A stretch of DNA of 34,760 nt, taken from Amycolatopsis decaplanina DSM 44594 (GTDB taxonomy: Bacteria > Actinomycetota > Actinomycetes > Mycobacteriales > Pseudonocardiaceae). Positions 1 to 8,643 of this stretch are shown here, in pieces (the first letter of the stretch is position 1; each line of letters starts with the position of its first letter). The stretch lies in NCBI RefSeq assembly GCF_000342005.1, contig NZ_AOHO01000052.1:1-34760 (forward strand), read 5' to 3'. Position numbers and translations under genes: made by a program. The notes beneath the pieces were generated by a model. That model was given only the letters and a program-made list of their open reading frames with translations, did not search any database and was not told the origin of the DNA.

Positions 1-186
1 TATGATGACCAGGCGCCTGACCCGCCACTAAGCGCGCCAGGACCACCCAGTCAGGTTCAAAGACACGCTCTAACCCGAATAGCCACTCACCGCTCGATCG
101 ACACTTCACCTAGGCGTTGCCCGTCGAATGAAGGGAGAACTTTCGGACAGGAGACGGACGGGCCCGTCCACGGTACGGTCTGCGGC

Positions 187-1263
187 ATGGGCGCTGTCGA
201 AAGCCACCTCCGGTTTGGTCTGGACCTCTATCGGGTGCTGGCGATCCGCGGGGAGAACGCGTGCTTCTCGCCGTACTCGATCGCGAGCGCGCTCGGCCTG
301 GTGACACAGGCCGCCAAGGGAAAGACCAGAGAAGAGCTGATCGCCCTGCTCGGCGACCCGGACGAGCTCGCCGACCTGCTGGGCAAGGCCTCGTCGCTGC
401 TCGGCGAAGGTCCCGAACTCGCGGTCGCGAACACGCTCTGGGCCTGGGACGGGCTCCCGCTCGAGGGCTCCTTCCGTGAGGAACTCGCCACCTGGCCGGG
501 CGGGAAGGTCGAGAGCGCGCCGTTCGGTGACGATCCGGAGGCCGCGCGACGGCTGATCAACGCCGATGTCGCCGAGGCCACCCGCGAGCTGATCCCTGAA
601 CTGCTGAAGCCGGGGACCGTCGCGCCGGACACCGTGGCCGCGATCGTCAACGCCCTGTACCTCAAAACCGCCTGGAACAATCCGTTCTCGCGTGACAACA
701 CCGCGCCCGCGGACTTCCACGCGCCGTCCGGCACCCGTACGGTGCCGACGATGTGGCTCGAAAAACAGCTCGACCACACCCACGAGAACGGCTGGCAGGT
801 CGTCCGCCTCGGCGCCGAGGGCGGGGTGGAGGCGATCATCCTGCTGCCGGACGGAGACCTCGACGACGCCGAACTCGACCCGGGCGAACTGGCGGTATTG
901 CTGGAGAACACGCGGTCCAAGACGATCGCCCTGTCGCTGCCGAAACTCGACCTCGACGTCGACAGCCCGCTGACGGCGAAACTCCAGGATCTGGGCGTGC
1001 GGACGATGTTCACCGCCGACGCCGACCTCACCGGACTCGCCGACGACGACCGGCTCGAAGTGTCCGAAGTCCTCCACCAGTCCGTGCTCCGCATCGACGA
1101 AGAGGGCCTCGAAGGCGCCGCCGCGACAGCGGTGCTGATGCGGCTGACGTCGATCATGGTCGACGAACCTCTCGAGGTCGTCGTCGACCGTCCCTTCCTT
1201 CTGCTCGTGAGGCATGCCTCGACGGGTGTGATCTACTTTCTCGCCCGCGTTGTCGAGCCGTGA
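187..1263 (+). CDS. Serpin (serine protease inhibitor family protein)
   Basis: A full-length serpin of 358 residues. Near the N-terminus it has the family signature NACFSPYSIASAL (about residues 22-34). The C-terminal part has the hinge EEGLEGAAATAV (from E305) and the sheet-B block DRPFLLLVRH. Serpins trap a target protease by inserting the cleaved reactive loop into a beta-sheet, and the small-residue hinge here is of the inhibitory type. Counting from the hinge glycine (G307 as P15) predicts P1-P1' as T321-S322, which would not suit a trypsin-like target; this numbering is an inference. No signal peptide is visible, so the protein looks cytoplasmic. The ATG has no obvious Shine-Dalgarno sequence. 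A perfect 14-bp palindrome (GGACGGGCCCGTCC, 156-169) lies 17 bp upstream and could be an operator. The next gene starts 9 bp after the stop, suggesting cotranscription. Confidence 0.93.
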   Translation: MGAVESHLRFGLDLYRVLAIRGENACFSPYSIASALGLVTQAAKGKTREELIALLGDPDELADLLGKASSLLGEGPELAVANTLWAWDGLPLEGSFREELATWPGGKVESAPFGDDPEAARRLINADVAEATRELIPELLKPGTVAPDTVAAIVNALYLKTAWNNPFSRDNTAPADFHAPSGTRTVPTMWLEKQLDHTHENGWQVVRLGAEGGVEAIILLPDGDLDDAELDPGELAVLLENTRSKTIALSLPKLDLDVDSPLTAKLQDLGVRTMFTADADLTGLADDDRLEVSEVLHQSVLRIDEEGLEGAAATAVLMRLTSIMVDEPLEVVVDRPFLLLVRHASTGVIYFLARVVEP

Positions 1264-1272
1264 GGATGGTCA

Positions 1273-3075
1273 GTGAGTCTTTTCCAGGCTGAGGCGGCGG
1301 ACGTGGAGGCCGAGAAGACTCCCACGAGACCCCGCCGGTTCGCCGCCGCCGACGCCGCCATCATGGGCGGCTTCCTGCTGTTCGCCTTCCTGCTCTACAA
1401 CGGGCTCTGGCTCGATCTCAAGGAGGGCTATCTCTGGAACAGCGCGTCGGACCAGAACCTGTGGGAGTGGTTCTTCTCCGTCACCGCGGACAATGTGCTG
1501 CACCTGAGGAATCCGCTCAGCTCGCACTTCCAGAACCATCCGCTCGGCGTGAACCTGATGGCCAACACGGCCATGCTCGGCATCGGCATCCCGCTTTCGC
1601 CGGTCACACTCGCCTTCGGCCCGACGGTCACCTGGGCCATCGCGCTCACCGGCGGTCTCGCCGGCACGGCGGCCGCCTGGTACTGGGTCTTCTCGCGGCA
1701 CCTGGTCACCCACCGGGTCGGCGCGGCCATCGGCGGCGCGTTCGTCGGGTTCGCCCCGCCGATGATCTCGCACGGCAACGCGCACCCGAACTTCGTCGCG
1801 TGGTTCGTCCTGCCGTTCATCGCGTTGCTGGTCTTCAAGATCGCCCGCGGTGAGCGCCCGGTCCGCAACGGGATCTTCCTCGGCCTGCTGTCGGCGTACC
1901 AGATCTTCCTCGGTGAAGAGCCGCTGCTGATCTTCGCGATGGCGTTCGCGATCTTCGCCATCGCCTACTTCGCGACGAATTACCGCGAGTTCCCGCCGAT
2001 GGCGAAGCCGCTGGGGATCGGCGTCGGCATCGGGGTCCTCGTGGCGCTCGTGTTGTGCGCTTTCCCGTTGTGGTGGCAGTTCTTCGGGCCGCAGAGCTAT
2101 CAGGCGATCGAGCACGGCCCCGTCGGGAACGACACGGCCGCGTTCACCCGGTTCGCGACGCAGTCGGTGGCCGGGCAGCCGCAGGCCGCCGCGGACGTGT
2201 CGATGAACCGCACCGAGGAGAACGCCTTCTTCGGCTGGCCGTTGATCGTGCTGATGGTGGTCATCACCGCCTGGCTGTGGCGCGAGGCGTTCGCGCGGGC
2301 GCTGGCGATCTCGATGTTCGTGATGGCCTGGCTCTCGCTCGGCGTGCAGATCATCGTGGTGCACGAGGAAACCGGGATCCCGGGACCGTGGAAACTCCTG
2401 TCGGAACTGCCGCTGTTCGAATCACTGCTGGAATCGCGGCTCGCGATGGGCTGCATCCCGCTCATCGGCGCCCTGCTGGCGCTGGCGACCGAGCGCGTCC
2501 ACGCGGTCGCGTCGAAACTCCCCGAAGTGCCGGGGGAGCGGCGATTCCCGTTGCGGCTGGTGTGGATCGGCGTCGTCATCGCGGTACTGCTGCCGATCGC
2601 GCCGACTCAGCTGATCGTGAAGGAACGGCCGCCCACACCGCGGTTCCTCGCCGAGGGCACCTGGCGGAGCTACGTCGCGCCCGGCGGGACCGTGGTGCCC
2701 GTGCCGTTGCCGAGTTCCGGCGAATCCGAACCGCTGCACTGGCAGATCGACGCGGGACTCGGCTATTCGATGCCGGAGGGCTACTTCGTCGGGCCGAGCG
2801 GACCCGACGACAAACGCGGCCGTTACGGCGCCATCCAGCGGCCGACGTCGATCATCTTCGACCAGATCAAGCAGACCGGGATCCCGGCGACGATCACCGA
2901 GTCGCAGCGGGTACAGGCGTTGGAGGATCTGCGGTACTGGAACGCCGACGTGCTCGTGCTGATCCCGCGCGAACACCAGGACGCTTTCCGGGCCACCGTG
3001 GACCTGCTGCTGCGGAAGCCCGCCGAGTTCGTCGACGGCGCCTGGGTTTGGGACGTCCGTACGATCACTCCCTGA
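1273..3075 (+). CDS. Polytopic membrane protein, GT-C glycosyltransferase-like
   Basis: 600 residues with a short charged N-terminal tail, then about ten or more hydrophobic segments from residue ~34 to ~440, and a soluble C-terminal domain of ~160 residues. After the first membrane span comes an acidic loop (SASDQNLWEWFF, about residues 57-68). That arrangement resembles the first external loop of GT-C glycosyltransferases, which use polyprenyl-phosphate sugars. No definite catalytic motif is recognised, so the enzyme assignment is tentative; the membrane topology is clear. The start is GTG at 1273, preceded by a GAGGATGG sequence. The gene follows the serpin at 9 bp. Its 3' end overlaps the convergent aldehyde-dehydrogenase-like gene by 11 bp (3065-3075). 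Confidence 0.75.
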   Translation: MSLFQAEAADVEAEKTPTRPRRFAAADAAIMGGFLLFAFLLYNGLWLDLKEGYLWNSASDQNLWEWFFSVTADNVLHLRNPLSSHFQNHPLGVNLMANTAMLGIGIPLSPVTLAFGPTVTWAIALTGGLAGTAAAWYWVFSRHLVTHRVGAAIGGAFVGFAPPMISHGNAHPNFVAWFVLPFIALLVFKIARGERPVRNGIFLGLLSAYQIFLGEEPLLIFAMAFAIFAIAYFATNYREFPPMAKPLGIGVGIGVLVALVLCAFPLWWQFFGPQSYQAIEHGPVGNDTAAFTRFATQSVAGQPQAAADVSMNRTEENAFFGWPLIVLMVVITAWLWREAFARALAISMFVMAWLSLGVQIIVVHEETGIPGPWKLLSELPLFESLLESRLAMGCIPLIGALLALATERVHAVASKLPEVPGERRFPLRLVWIGVVIAVLLPIAPTQLIVKERPPTPRFLAEGTWRSYVAPGGTVVPVPLPSSGESEPLHWQIDAGLGYSMPEGYFVGPSGPDDKRGRYGAIQRPTSIIFDQIKQTGIPATITESQRVQALEDLRYWNADVLVLIPREHQDAFRATVDLLLRKPAEFVDGAWVWDVRTITP

Positions 3076-4333
3076 GGCCAGGACGGCTCGCTGACCACCG
3101 CGAGCCCGCGAACGGTTCGTCCGCGGACATCGCCAGGTGTTCGTTGACCCGGACCGTCCCGCATTCGAGCCGCGTCGCGACTTCGGCGGCGTACTCCTCG
3201 TCCGTGCCCCACACCGATCCGCACAAGCCGAACGCCGTGGCGTTCGCCAGTCCGACGGCTTCGTCCACTGTGGAGCATCGGACGACCGGCAGCACCGGGC
3301 CGAACTGTTCCTCGGTCACCACTCGCATCCCGTCGTGCGCCTCGGCGAGGATCGCCGGGGCGAAGAAGTACCCCGGCCCGCCGAGCGGTCCGCCGGTGAC
3401 GACTCGTGCGCCGTCCGCCCGCGCCTCGTCGGTGAGACCGGTGACGCGGTCGTAGCGCGGCCGGTTGTTCACCGGGCCGATCTGCGTCCCGGGTGTCCGC
3501 CCGTCACCCACCACGACTTCCGCCGCCATGGCCGCCAGCGCCTCGACGACGCCGTCGTAGACGGACCCGACGGCGTAGACCCGCTCGACCGCCACGCCGA
3601 TCTGCCCGCAGTTGGCGAAAGCGCTCCAGAAGAGCCGTTCCGCGATGGCGGCCGGGTCGGTGCAGGGGAGGACGATCGCGGGATCGTTGCCGCCCAGTTG
3701 CAGTGTCAGCTCTCGCCATTCGGACACGGACGCGGCGGCCACCCGCTTCCCGGTGTCCGCCGAGCCCGTGAAGTCGACCTTCCGGATCCCGGGATGAGCG
3801 ACCAGCCACTCGCCGAGCGGGTCCTGTCCGGTGAGCACGGTCAGCACGCCCGGCGGCAGCACCTGCGCCAGCATCCGGCCGAGGTGCAGCGTGGTGAGCG
3901 GGGTGCGCGGCGACGGCTTGAGCACCACCGTGTTCCCCGCCGCGAACGCAGGCGCGAGTTTCGCGACGGCCAGTTGCACGGGGAAGTTCCACGGCGTGAT
4001 CACGGCGACCGGTCCGCCGCCGTCGACTCGGGGGCCGGGTCGCAGGCCGGCGTAGTACCGGAGCCGCGCCGCCGCTCCGGCGAATTCGGCTTCGGCCTCG
4101 CGAAGCGGTTTTCCTTGCTCCTCGGTGAGTACCGGGGCCAGCACGGGCGCGGCCTCCTCGACGACGACCGCACACGACATCAGCGCCGCGTGCCGGTCCG
4201 AGACATGCCAGGCGGCCCATGCCCCGGCGGCGGCGCGTACCGCTTTGTCGACATCATCCGGTCCGGCGTCCGGGACGCTCGTGATCGGCTGCCCGGTCGC
4301 GGGATCCTCGACGGCGAGCATCGGACGGTCCAT
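3065..4333 (-). CDS. Aldehyde-dehydrogenase-like protein lacking catalytic Cys and Glu
   Basis: The fold is clearly ALDH: ITPWNFPVQLAVAK (NAD-binding region), KPSPRTPLTT, VDFTGSADTGKRVA, GGNDPAIVL and ERVYAVGSVYD appear in family order. Two active-site positions are changed. The usual ELGG general-base block reads LQLGGNDP, and the usual FxNxGQxC block reads FANCGQIGVAVE, with glycine where the nucleophilic cysteine belongs; a cysteine sits four residues earlier. At 422 residues it is shorter than the usual ~480, ending just after the PFAG block that normally precedes the oligomerisation strand. It is therefore either a pseudoenzyme or an enzyme with relocated chemistry. The ATG at 4333 is chosen because GGAGGAAACAC precedes it; a longer open frame upstream has no such signal. 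Convergent with, and overlapping by 11 bp, the preceding membrane gene. Confidence 0.85.
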   Translation of the reverse strand: MDRPMLAVEDPATGQPITSVPDAGPDDVDKAVRAAAGAWAAWHVSDRHAALMSCAVVVEEAAPVLAPVLTEEQGKPLREAEAEFAGAAARLRYYAGLRPGPRVDGGGPVAVITPWNFPVQLAVAKLAPAFAAGNTVVLKPSPRTPLTTLHLGRMLAQVLPPGVLTVLTGQDPLGEWLVAHPGIRKVDFTGSADTGKRVAAASVSEWRELTLQLGGNDPAIVLPCTDPAAIAERLFWSAFANCGQIGVAVERVYAVGSVYDGVVEALAAMAAEVVVGDGRTPGTQIGPVNNRPRYDRVTGLTDEARADGARVVTGGPLGGPGYFFAPAILAEAHDGMRVVTEEQFGPVLPVVRCSTVDEAVGLANATAFGLCGSVWGTDEEYAAEVATRLECGTVRVNEHLAMSADEPFAGSRWSASRPGLRE

Positions 4334-4507
4334 GTGTTTCCTCCGGTGGGAGGGTGCGGAGGGTCGCCGACGAGACCGATGTCCCGGCACCGGTTGTATC
4401 GAAGGAATTGCCGAGCGTAAGAATACCTTCGCTGATCGAACGGGGGTTCCGGCGAAAAGGCTAAATCGATGCCCTTCCGGCCGCGTGGCGCACGTCACCG
4501 GCGTCGC

Positions 4508-4534
4508 TGTCACGTCCGTTCGGGCCTTCTCGTC
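4508..4534 (+). promoter_or_regulatory. ECF41-type sigma promoter before the decarboxylase gene
   Basis: TGTCACG at 4508-4514 and CGTC at 4531-4534 are separated by 16 bp. This matches the ECF41 promoter elements as I know them (about TGTCACA and CGTC). It lies 34 bp before the ATG of a carboxymuconolactone-decarboxylase gene, the typical ECF41 target, and the sigma gene itself lies just beyond. Pattern match only; no transcription data. Confidence 0.6.
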
Positions 4535-4568
4535 CAGTGGGTGATCGCAACCGCACGAGGAGGACACC

Positions 4569-5135
4569 ATGCCGCGCATTCCCGCCGTCAAGACCGCCGA
4601 GGCCGGCTTCCTGCTGAAGCTGATCTACAGGTTCGCCGGCAAGCGCTTCGGTGCCGTGCCCGAGCCGATGGCCGTCTACGCGCACCACCCGGCCCTGCTC
4701 CGGGCGAACGGCATGCACGAAATGCTGGCGGAGAAGGCCAGCAAGACGCTGCCGTCGAACGTGCGCGAGCTGGCCGTGTACCGGGTCGCGACCCAGCTCG
4801 GCTGCTCGTGGTGCATCGACTTCGGGACCATGCTGCAACTGCACGAAGGGCTCGACATCGAACGGCTGAAGAACATCGACGACTACGCGAAGTCGCCCGC
4901 GTTCACCGACCAGGAACGGCTCGCGCTCGCGTACGCCGACGCGATGACCGCGAGCCCGGTGACCGTCACCGACGAGCAGGTCGCCGAACTGGAACGCGAG
5001 TTCGGCCGCAAGGGTGTCATCGAGCTGACCTACCAGATCGGCCTCGAGAACATGCGTGCCCGGATGAACAGCGCGCTCGACATCACCGCGCAGGGCTTCA
5101 CCTCGGGCGACGCCTGCCGCATCCCGCTTCCCTGA
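4569..5135 (+). CDS. Carboxymuconolactone decarboxylase / AhpD-like protein
   Basis: 188 residues, all alpha-helical in character, with a CxxC pair (C79-S-W-C82, followed by IDFG) in the AhpD-like core. Proteins of this family act as disulfide-relay peroxidase partners or as small decarboxylases; the CxxC favours a thiol redox role, but the substrate cannot be read from the sequence. A GAGGAG Shine-Dalgarno sequence precedes the ATG at 4569. The gene faces an ECF41 sigma factor gene, an arrangement known to be frequent for this sigma group, in which the decarboxylase-type gene is the sigma factor's main target. A matching promoter at 4508-4534 supports that link here. Transcription ends at a strong inverted repeat shared with the sigma gene. 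Confidence 0.9.
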   Translation: MPRIPAVKTAEAGFLLKLIYRFAGKRFGAVPEPMAVYAHHPALLRANGMHEMLAEKASKTLPSNVRELAVYRVATQLGCSWCIDFGTMLQLHEGLDIERLKNIDDYAKSPAFTDQERLALAYADAMTASPVTVTDEQVAELEREFGRKGVIELTYQIGLENMRARMNSALDITAQGFTSGDACRIPLP

Positions 5136-5141
5136 CCGTCC

Positions 5142-5207
5142 CGCGATTCGTCACCTGCTTGCGATAGTTCGGAACGTCGAACCACCGCAAGCAGGTGACG
5201 AATCGCG
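5142..5207. terminator. Bidirectional terminator hairpin between convergent genes
   Basis: Perfect 22-bp arms (5142-5163 and 5186-5207) flank a 22-base loop that contains its own short inverted repeat (GTTCG/CGAAC). It fills the 72-bp gap between the decarboxylase stop and the sigma factor stop, so it can serve both genes. There is no T-run, as is usual in high-GC actinomycetes. Confidence 0.75.
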
Positions 5208-6146
5208 TCAGGAACCGACGCGGGCCCGGGCGGTGGTGAGCTTGTCCGGGTTCGCCATGTCGTAGATCGCCACGATCTTCCCGTCGCGTATGGCGAACGC
5301 GTCGACGTGCTCGTCGAGCGCCCGGTACCGGTCGGAACCGGGCTGCGGCGGGAGGTAGACGCCGAGGTCGCCGTTGACCAGCGCGAGCCTCGCCTGTTCC
5401 ATCCCCGCCGGGTCGTACATCCGCATGAGCCCCTGGAACAGCCGGGTGACCTTGTCGAACCCGGCGACCGTGTGCACCGCCGTGCGCGCCTTGCCGCCAC
5501 CGTCGCCGACGAGGACGACGTCGGGGTGCAGGACCTCGGCCACCGCCTGGATGTCGCCGGTGAGCATCGCGGTCATGAACTTCTCGATGATCTGCTGCTG
5601 CTCGGCGAGCGCCGTCCTGGGCGGCGGATCGGCGTCGGCGACCGCGCGGCGGCCGCGGGAACCGTGCTGGCGCGCGGTCTCCGCCGTGCAGCCCAGGATC
5701 TCGGCGATCTCGCTGAAAGGCACCGAAAACGCGTCGTGCAGGACGAACGCGACGCGCTGCTCCGGCGTCAGCCGGTCGAGGACCACCATCGCCGCCATCC
5801 GCATGCCGTCGTCGCGGACGGCGACGGTCAGCGGATCCTCCGACGACGGAGTGCCCAGCGGGCCGAGGACGGGTTCGGGCAGCCATTCGCCGACGTACCG
5901 CTCGCGGCGCACCACCGCGGACCGCAGCCGGTCGAGGCAGATCCGGCTGACGACGGTGGTCAGCCAGCCCTTCTGGTCTTCGATCTCCGAGCGACGGCGC
6001 TCGTCCAGGCCGCTCAAGCGCAGCCACGACTCTTGGACCGCGTCCTCGGCGTCCGACAGCGTGCCGGTGAGCCGATAGGCGACCGACACCAGATGGGGGC
6101 GCAGCGCGGCGAAGTTCCCGGCGAGTTCGTCCAGGGCGGTGCTCAT
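5208..6146 (-). CDS. sigJ: ECF41/SigJ-type RNA polymerase sigma factor with C-terminal SnoaL-like domain
   Basis: 312 residues. Region 2 contains AYRLTGTLSDAEDAVQESWLRL (about 30-50). The region 4 helix-turn-helix includes LTPEQRVAFVLHDAFSVPFSEIAEIL (about 135-160). A SnoaL/NTF2-like domain of ~110 residues closes the protein. This fused architecture defines the ECF41 group, where the extra domain regulates sigma activity in place of a separate anti-sigma factor. The start at 6146 (MSTALDEL) was chosen over an upstream GTG/ATG because it places the sigma domain normally. It is convergent with the carboxymuconolactone decarboxylase gene, its likely target, and divergent from dnaG with a 50-bp gap. 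The triggering signal is unknown. Confidence 0.9.
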   Translation of the reverse strand: MSTALDELAGNFAALRPHLVSVAYRLTGTLSDAEDAVQESWLRLSGLDERRRSEIEDQKGWLTTVVSRICLDRLRSAVVRRERYVGEWLPEPVLGPLGTPSSEDPLTVAVRDDGMRMAAMVVLDRLTPEQRVAFVLHDAFSVPFSEIAEILGCTAETARQHGSRGRRAVADADPPPRTALAEQQQIIEKFMTAMLTGDIQAVAEVLHPDVVLVGDGGGKARTAVHTVAGFDKVTRLFQGLMRMYDPAGMEQARLALVNGDLGVYLPPQPGSDRYRALDEHVDAFAIRDGKIVAIYDMANPDKLTTARARVGS

Positions 6147-6196
6147 TCCCCGAGTGTGCCGCACGAGGCTCTGGAAGGAAGAACTAGAGTAGGGGC

Positions 6197-8095
6197 GTGG
6201 CAGGACGGATTCGGGAGAGCGACATCGCGGAGGTGCGCGAGCGCAACCGGATCGACGAGGTCATCGGTGATTACGTGGCCCTCCGCAGCGCCGGCGGCGG
6301 CAGCCTGAAGGGGCTTTGCCCTTTCCACAACGAGAAGACCCCGTCGTTCAACGTGCGCCCCACTCACGGCACCTTCCACTGCTTCGGCTGCGGCGAAGGC
6401 GGTGACGTGATCAAGTTCATCCAGAAGATGGACCTGATCTCGTTCGTGGAAGCCGTCGAGCGGCTCGCGGATCGCGTGGGGTTCCGGCTGACCTACGAAG
6501 GCGGCGGCGGAAGCGTCCAGCGTGATCGCGGCACCCGCGCCCGGCTGATCGAGGCACACCGCGCGGCCCAGGAGTTCTACGCCGAGCAGTTGCTCACCCC
6601 GGACGCGCGTGTGGCGCGGGACTTCCTGTCCGAACGGGGTTTCGACGCCGCCGCCGCGCAGACGTTCGGCTGCGGGTACGCGCCGGCGGGCTGGGACAAA
6701 CTCACCAAACATCTGCTCAACCGCGGGTTCGAGGTCAAGGAACTGCTCACGGCCGGGCTGGCCAAGGAAGGGCAGCGCGGCCCGATGGACCGGTTCAACC
6801 GGCGGCTGCTCTGGCCCATCCGTGACGTTGGCAACGAGGTGGTCGGGTTCGGCGCGCGGCGCCTGTACGACGACGATCGCGTCTCGGCGAAGTACCTGAA
6901 CACCGCGGAGTCGCCGATCTACAAGAAGTCGCAGGTGATGTTCGGCCTCGACTTGGCCAAACGCGAGATCGCGAAGCGGCACCAGGTCGTCGTCGTCGAG
7001 GGCTACACCGACGTGATGGCGATGCACGCCGCCGGCGTCCCGACGGCCGTCGCGTCGTCGGGGACGGCGTTCGGCGAGGACCACATGAAGGTTCTCCGGC
7101 GGTTGATGATGGACGACGACGCTTTCCGCGGCGAAGTGATCTTCACCTTCGACGGTGACGAAGCCGGCCAGAAGGCGGCGTTGAAGGCCTTCGAGGGCGA
7201 CCAGACCTTCGCCGGGCAGACCTACATCGCGGTCGCCCCCGACGGCATGGATCCCTGCGAACTTCGGCTCGCCAAGGGCGACACCGCGGTGCGTGACCTG
7301 GTCGCGCGGCGGATCCCGCTCTTCGAGTTCGCGATCAAGAGCATGCTCAAGGCCTTCGACCTCGACTCCGTCGACGGTCAGGTGGCGGCGCTGCAGAAGA
7401 CCGTCCCGCTGGTCGCGGGGATCAAGGACCGCGCCAGCCGCGACGGCTACGCCTCGAAACTCGCCTGGTGGGTCGGCTGGCAGGACGCGGCGCAGGTGGT
7501 GAACCGGGTGCGCGGCAGCGCGGGGGCCACGGCGAAACGCTCCGCCACCGTCGAGGTCCGGCGGCCCGCCCCCGCGGCGACCGCCACCGCCGAGGACGAC
7601 CTGCCCAGGCCCGCGCCAGGCGACCCGCGGTTCATCGCGCAGCGTGAAGCGCTCAAGGCGGCGCTGCAGCAGCCGATGCTCGCCGGGGCGGAGTACGACG
7701 CGCTCCCCGAGGACGCGTTCACCCATCCGGTTTACGTCACCATCCACAAGGCGCTGCTGGCCGCAGGCGGAGCGGGTTCCGGGCTGACCGGCCCCGCCCT
7801 GCTCGACGCGGCCGCCCCGCACTGTCCGCAGGGGACGGTGCGGCGAGTGCTCAGCGAGCTTTCGGTGGAACCGTTGCGCGCCAAGGGCGAGGTCGACTCG
7901 CGCTACATCTCCGCGCAGCTCGCGGCGGTGCAGGAAAGCCTGGTCGGCCGCCAGATCAACGAGATCAAGTCGAAGCTCCAGCGGCTTTCCCCGGTCGAGG
8001 CGCCGGACGACTACCGCGCGCTGTTCGGCGACCTCGTCGCGCTCGAGCAGTACCGGAAGGCGCTGAAGGAACAGGCCATCGGCGGATTGGACTGA
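6197..8095 (+). CDS. dnaG: DNA primase DnaG
   Basis: 632 residues. It synthesises RNA primers at the replication fork together with DnaB helicase. The N-terminal CHC2 zinc finger is intact (C41, H44, C62, C65 in LCPFHNEK and FHCFGCGEGG). The central catalytic region has the family block FGARRLYDDD and a TOPRIM domain with VVVEGYTDVMAMHAAG and the acidic pair in FTFDGDEAGQ. A C-terminal helicase-binding region of ~150 residues follows an Ala/Pro-rich linker (about 440-480). The start is GTG at 6197. It is a housekeeping gene and a good anchor for placing the window in the core chromosome. The next gene begins 2 bp after the stop. Confidence 0.98.
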   Translation: MAGRIRESDIAEVRERNRIDEVIGDYVALRSAGGGSLKGLCPFHNEKTPSFNVRPTHGTFHCFGCGEGGDVIKFIQKMDLISFVEAVERLADRVGFRLTYEGGGGSVQRDRGTRARLIEAHRAAQEFYAEQLLTPDARVARDFLSERGFDAAAAQTFGCGYAPAGWDKLTKHLLNRGFEVKELLTAGLAKEGQRGPMDRFNRRLLWPIRDVGNEVVGFGARRLYDDDRVSAKYLNTAESPIYKKSQVMFGLDLAKREIAKRHQVVVVEGYTDVMAMHAAGVPTAVASSGTAFGEDHMKVLRRLMMDDDAFRGEVIFTFDGDEAGQKAALKAFEGDQTFAGQTYIAVAPDGMDPCELRLAKGDTAVRDLVARRIPLFEFAIKSMLKAFDLDSVDGQVAALQKTVPLVAGIKDRASRDGYASKLAWWVGWQDAAQVVNRVRGSAGATAKRSATVEVRRPAPAATATAEDDLPRPAPGDPRFIAQREALKAALQQPMLAGAEYDALPEDAFTHPVYVTIHKALLAAGGAGSGLTGPALLDAAAPHCPQGTVRRVLSELSVEPLRAKGEVDSRYISAQLAAVQESLVGRQINEIKSKLQRLSPVEAPDDYRALFGDLVALEQYRKALKEQAIGGLD

Positions 8096-8097
8096 GC

Positions 8098-8598
8098 ATG
8101 GGCTGGCTGCGTCACCTGCTGGGTGACCGTGTCCCGGCGGATTTCGACGGTTCGCTGGACGACGGAGAGCACGTCATCGGGAGCGCGCCGGTCGAAGGCG
8201 GCGGGTACCTGCTGGTCACCCCGCTGGGGCTGTGGATCCCGGGGCCGCGCCGGGTCGGCTGGCATCTGGTCGGCAAGGCCGCGTGGTCCGCCGGGGTGAT
8301 GACCCTGACCGAGTCCGAGGAGACCGGGACGGCGGGGGAGGCCGTGCTGCTGGCCGACAAGGCCCCGGTCCGGTTCAAGCTGCCCCGGCCCGGCAAGGTC
8401 CCGATCCTGGTGCGGCAGCGGGTGGACGGTTCGGTTCGGGGACGGCACCGCAAGGACCTGGGGGCCGGGGGAGCGTGGTTCGTCGAGCGCAAGGTTCCCG
8501 GACAGGACGGCACGGTGCTGCAGGTGCGGCCCGATCCGGGCACCGACGTCGACGTCATCAAGGCGATCGCCGAGGAAGCGGCCCGGAAGCTGGCGTAG
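8098..8598 (+). CDS. Conserved hypothetical protein following dnaG
   Basis: 166 residues, soluble, rich in short beta-strands and arginine/glycine turns (GGYLLVTPLGLWIPG, VPILVRQRVDGSV). I recognise no catalytic motif, signal peptide or membrane span. It starts 2 bp after the dnaG stop and is almost certainly cotranscribed with it. Similar proteins following dnaG are common in actinomycetes, from general knowledge rather than a search. The strand pattern may reflect a PH-like or small beta-barrel fold, but this is not established. The gene call rests on codon-position GC bias and tight spacing. Confidence 0.8.
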   Translation: MGWLRHLLGDRVPADFDGSLDDGEHVIGSAPVEGGGYLLVTPLGLWIPGPRRVGWHLVGKAAWSAGVMTLTESEETGTAGEAVLLADKAPVRFKLPRPGKVPILVRQRVDGSVRGRHRKDLGAGGAWFVERKVPGQDGTVLQVRPDPGTDVDVIKAIAEEAARKLA

Positions 8599-8610
8599 CC
8601 CCGCTGCTAG

Positions 8611-8626
8611 CAGTACGCTCGTACTG
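8611..8626. promoter_or_regulatory. Perfect 16-bp palindrome upstream of the methyltransferase gene
   Basis: CAGTACG-CT-CGTACTG, centred 25 bp before the ATG at 8644. Size, symmetry and position fit a dimeric repressor operator. No regulator gene is adjacent, so the cognate protein is unknown. Confidence 0.4.
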
Positions 8627-8643
8627 TATCGCTGGGAGGCGCC

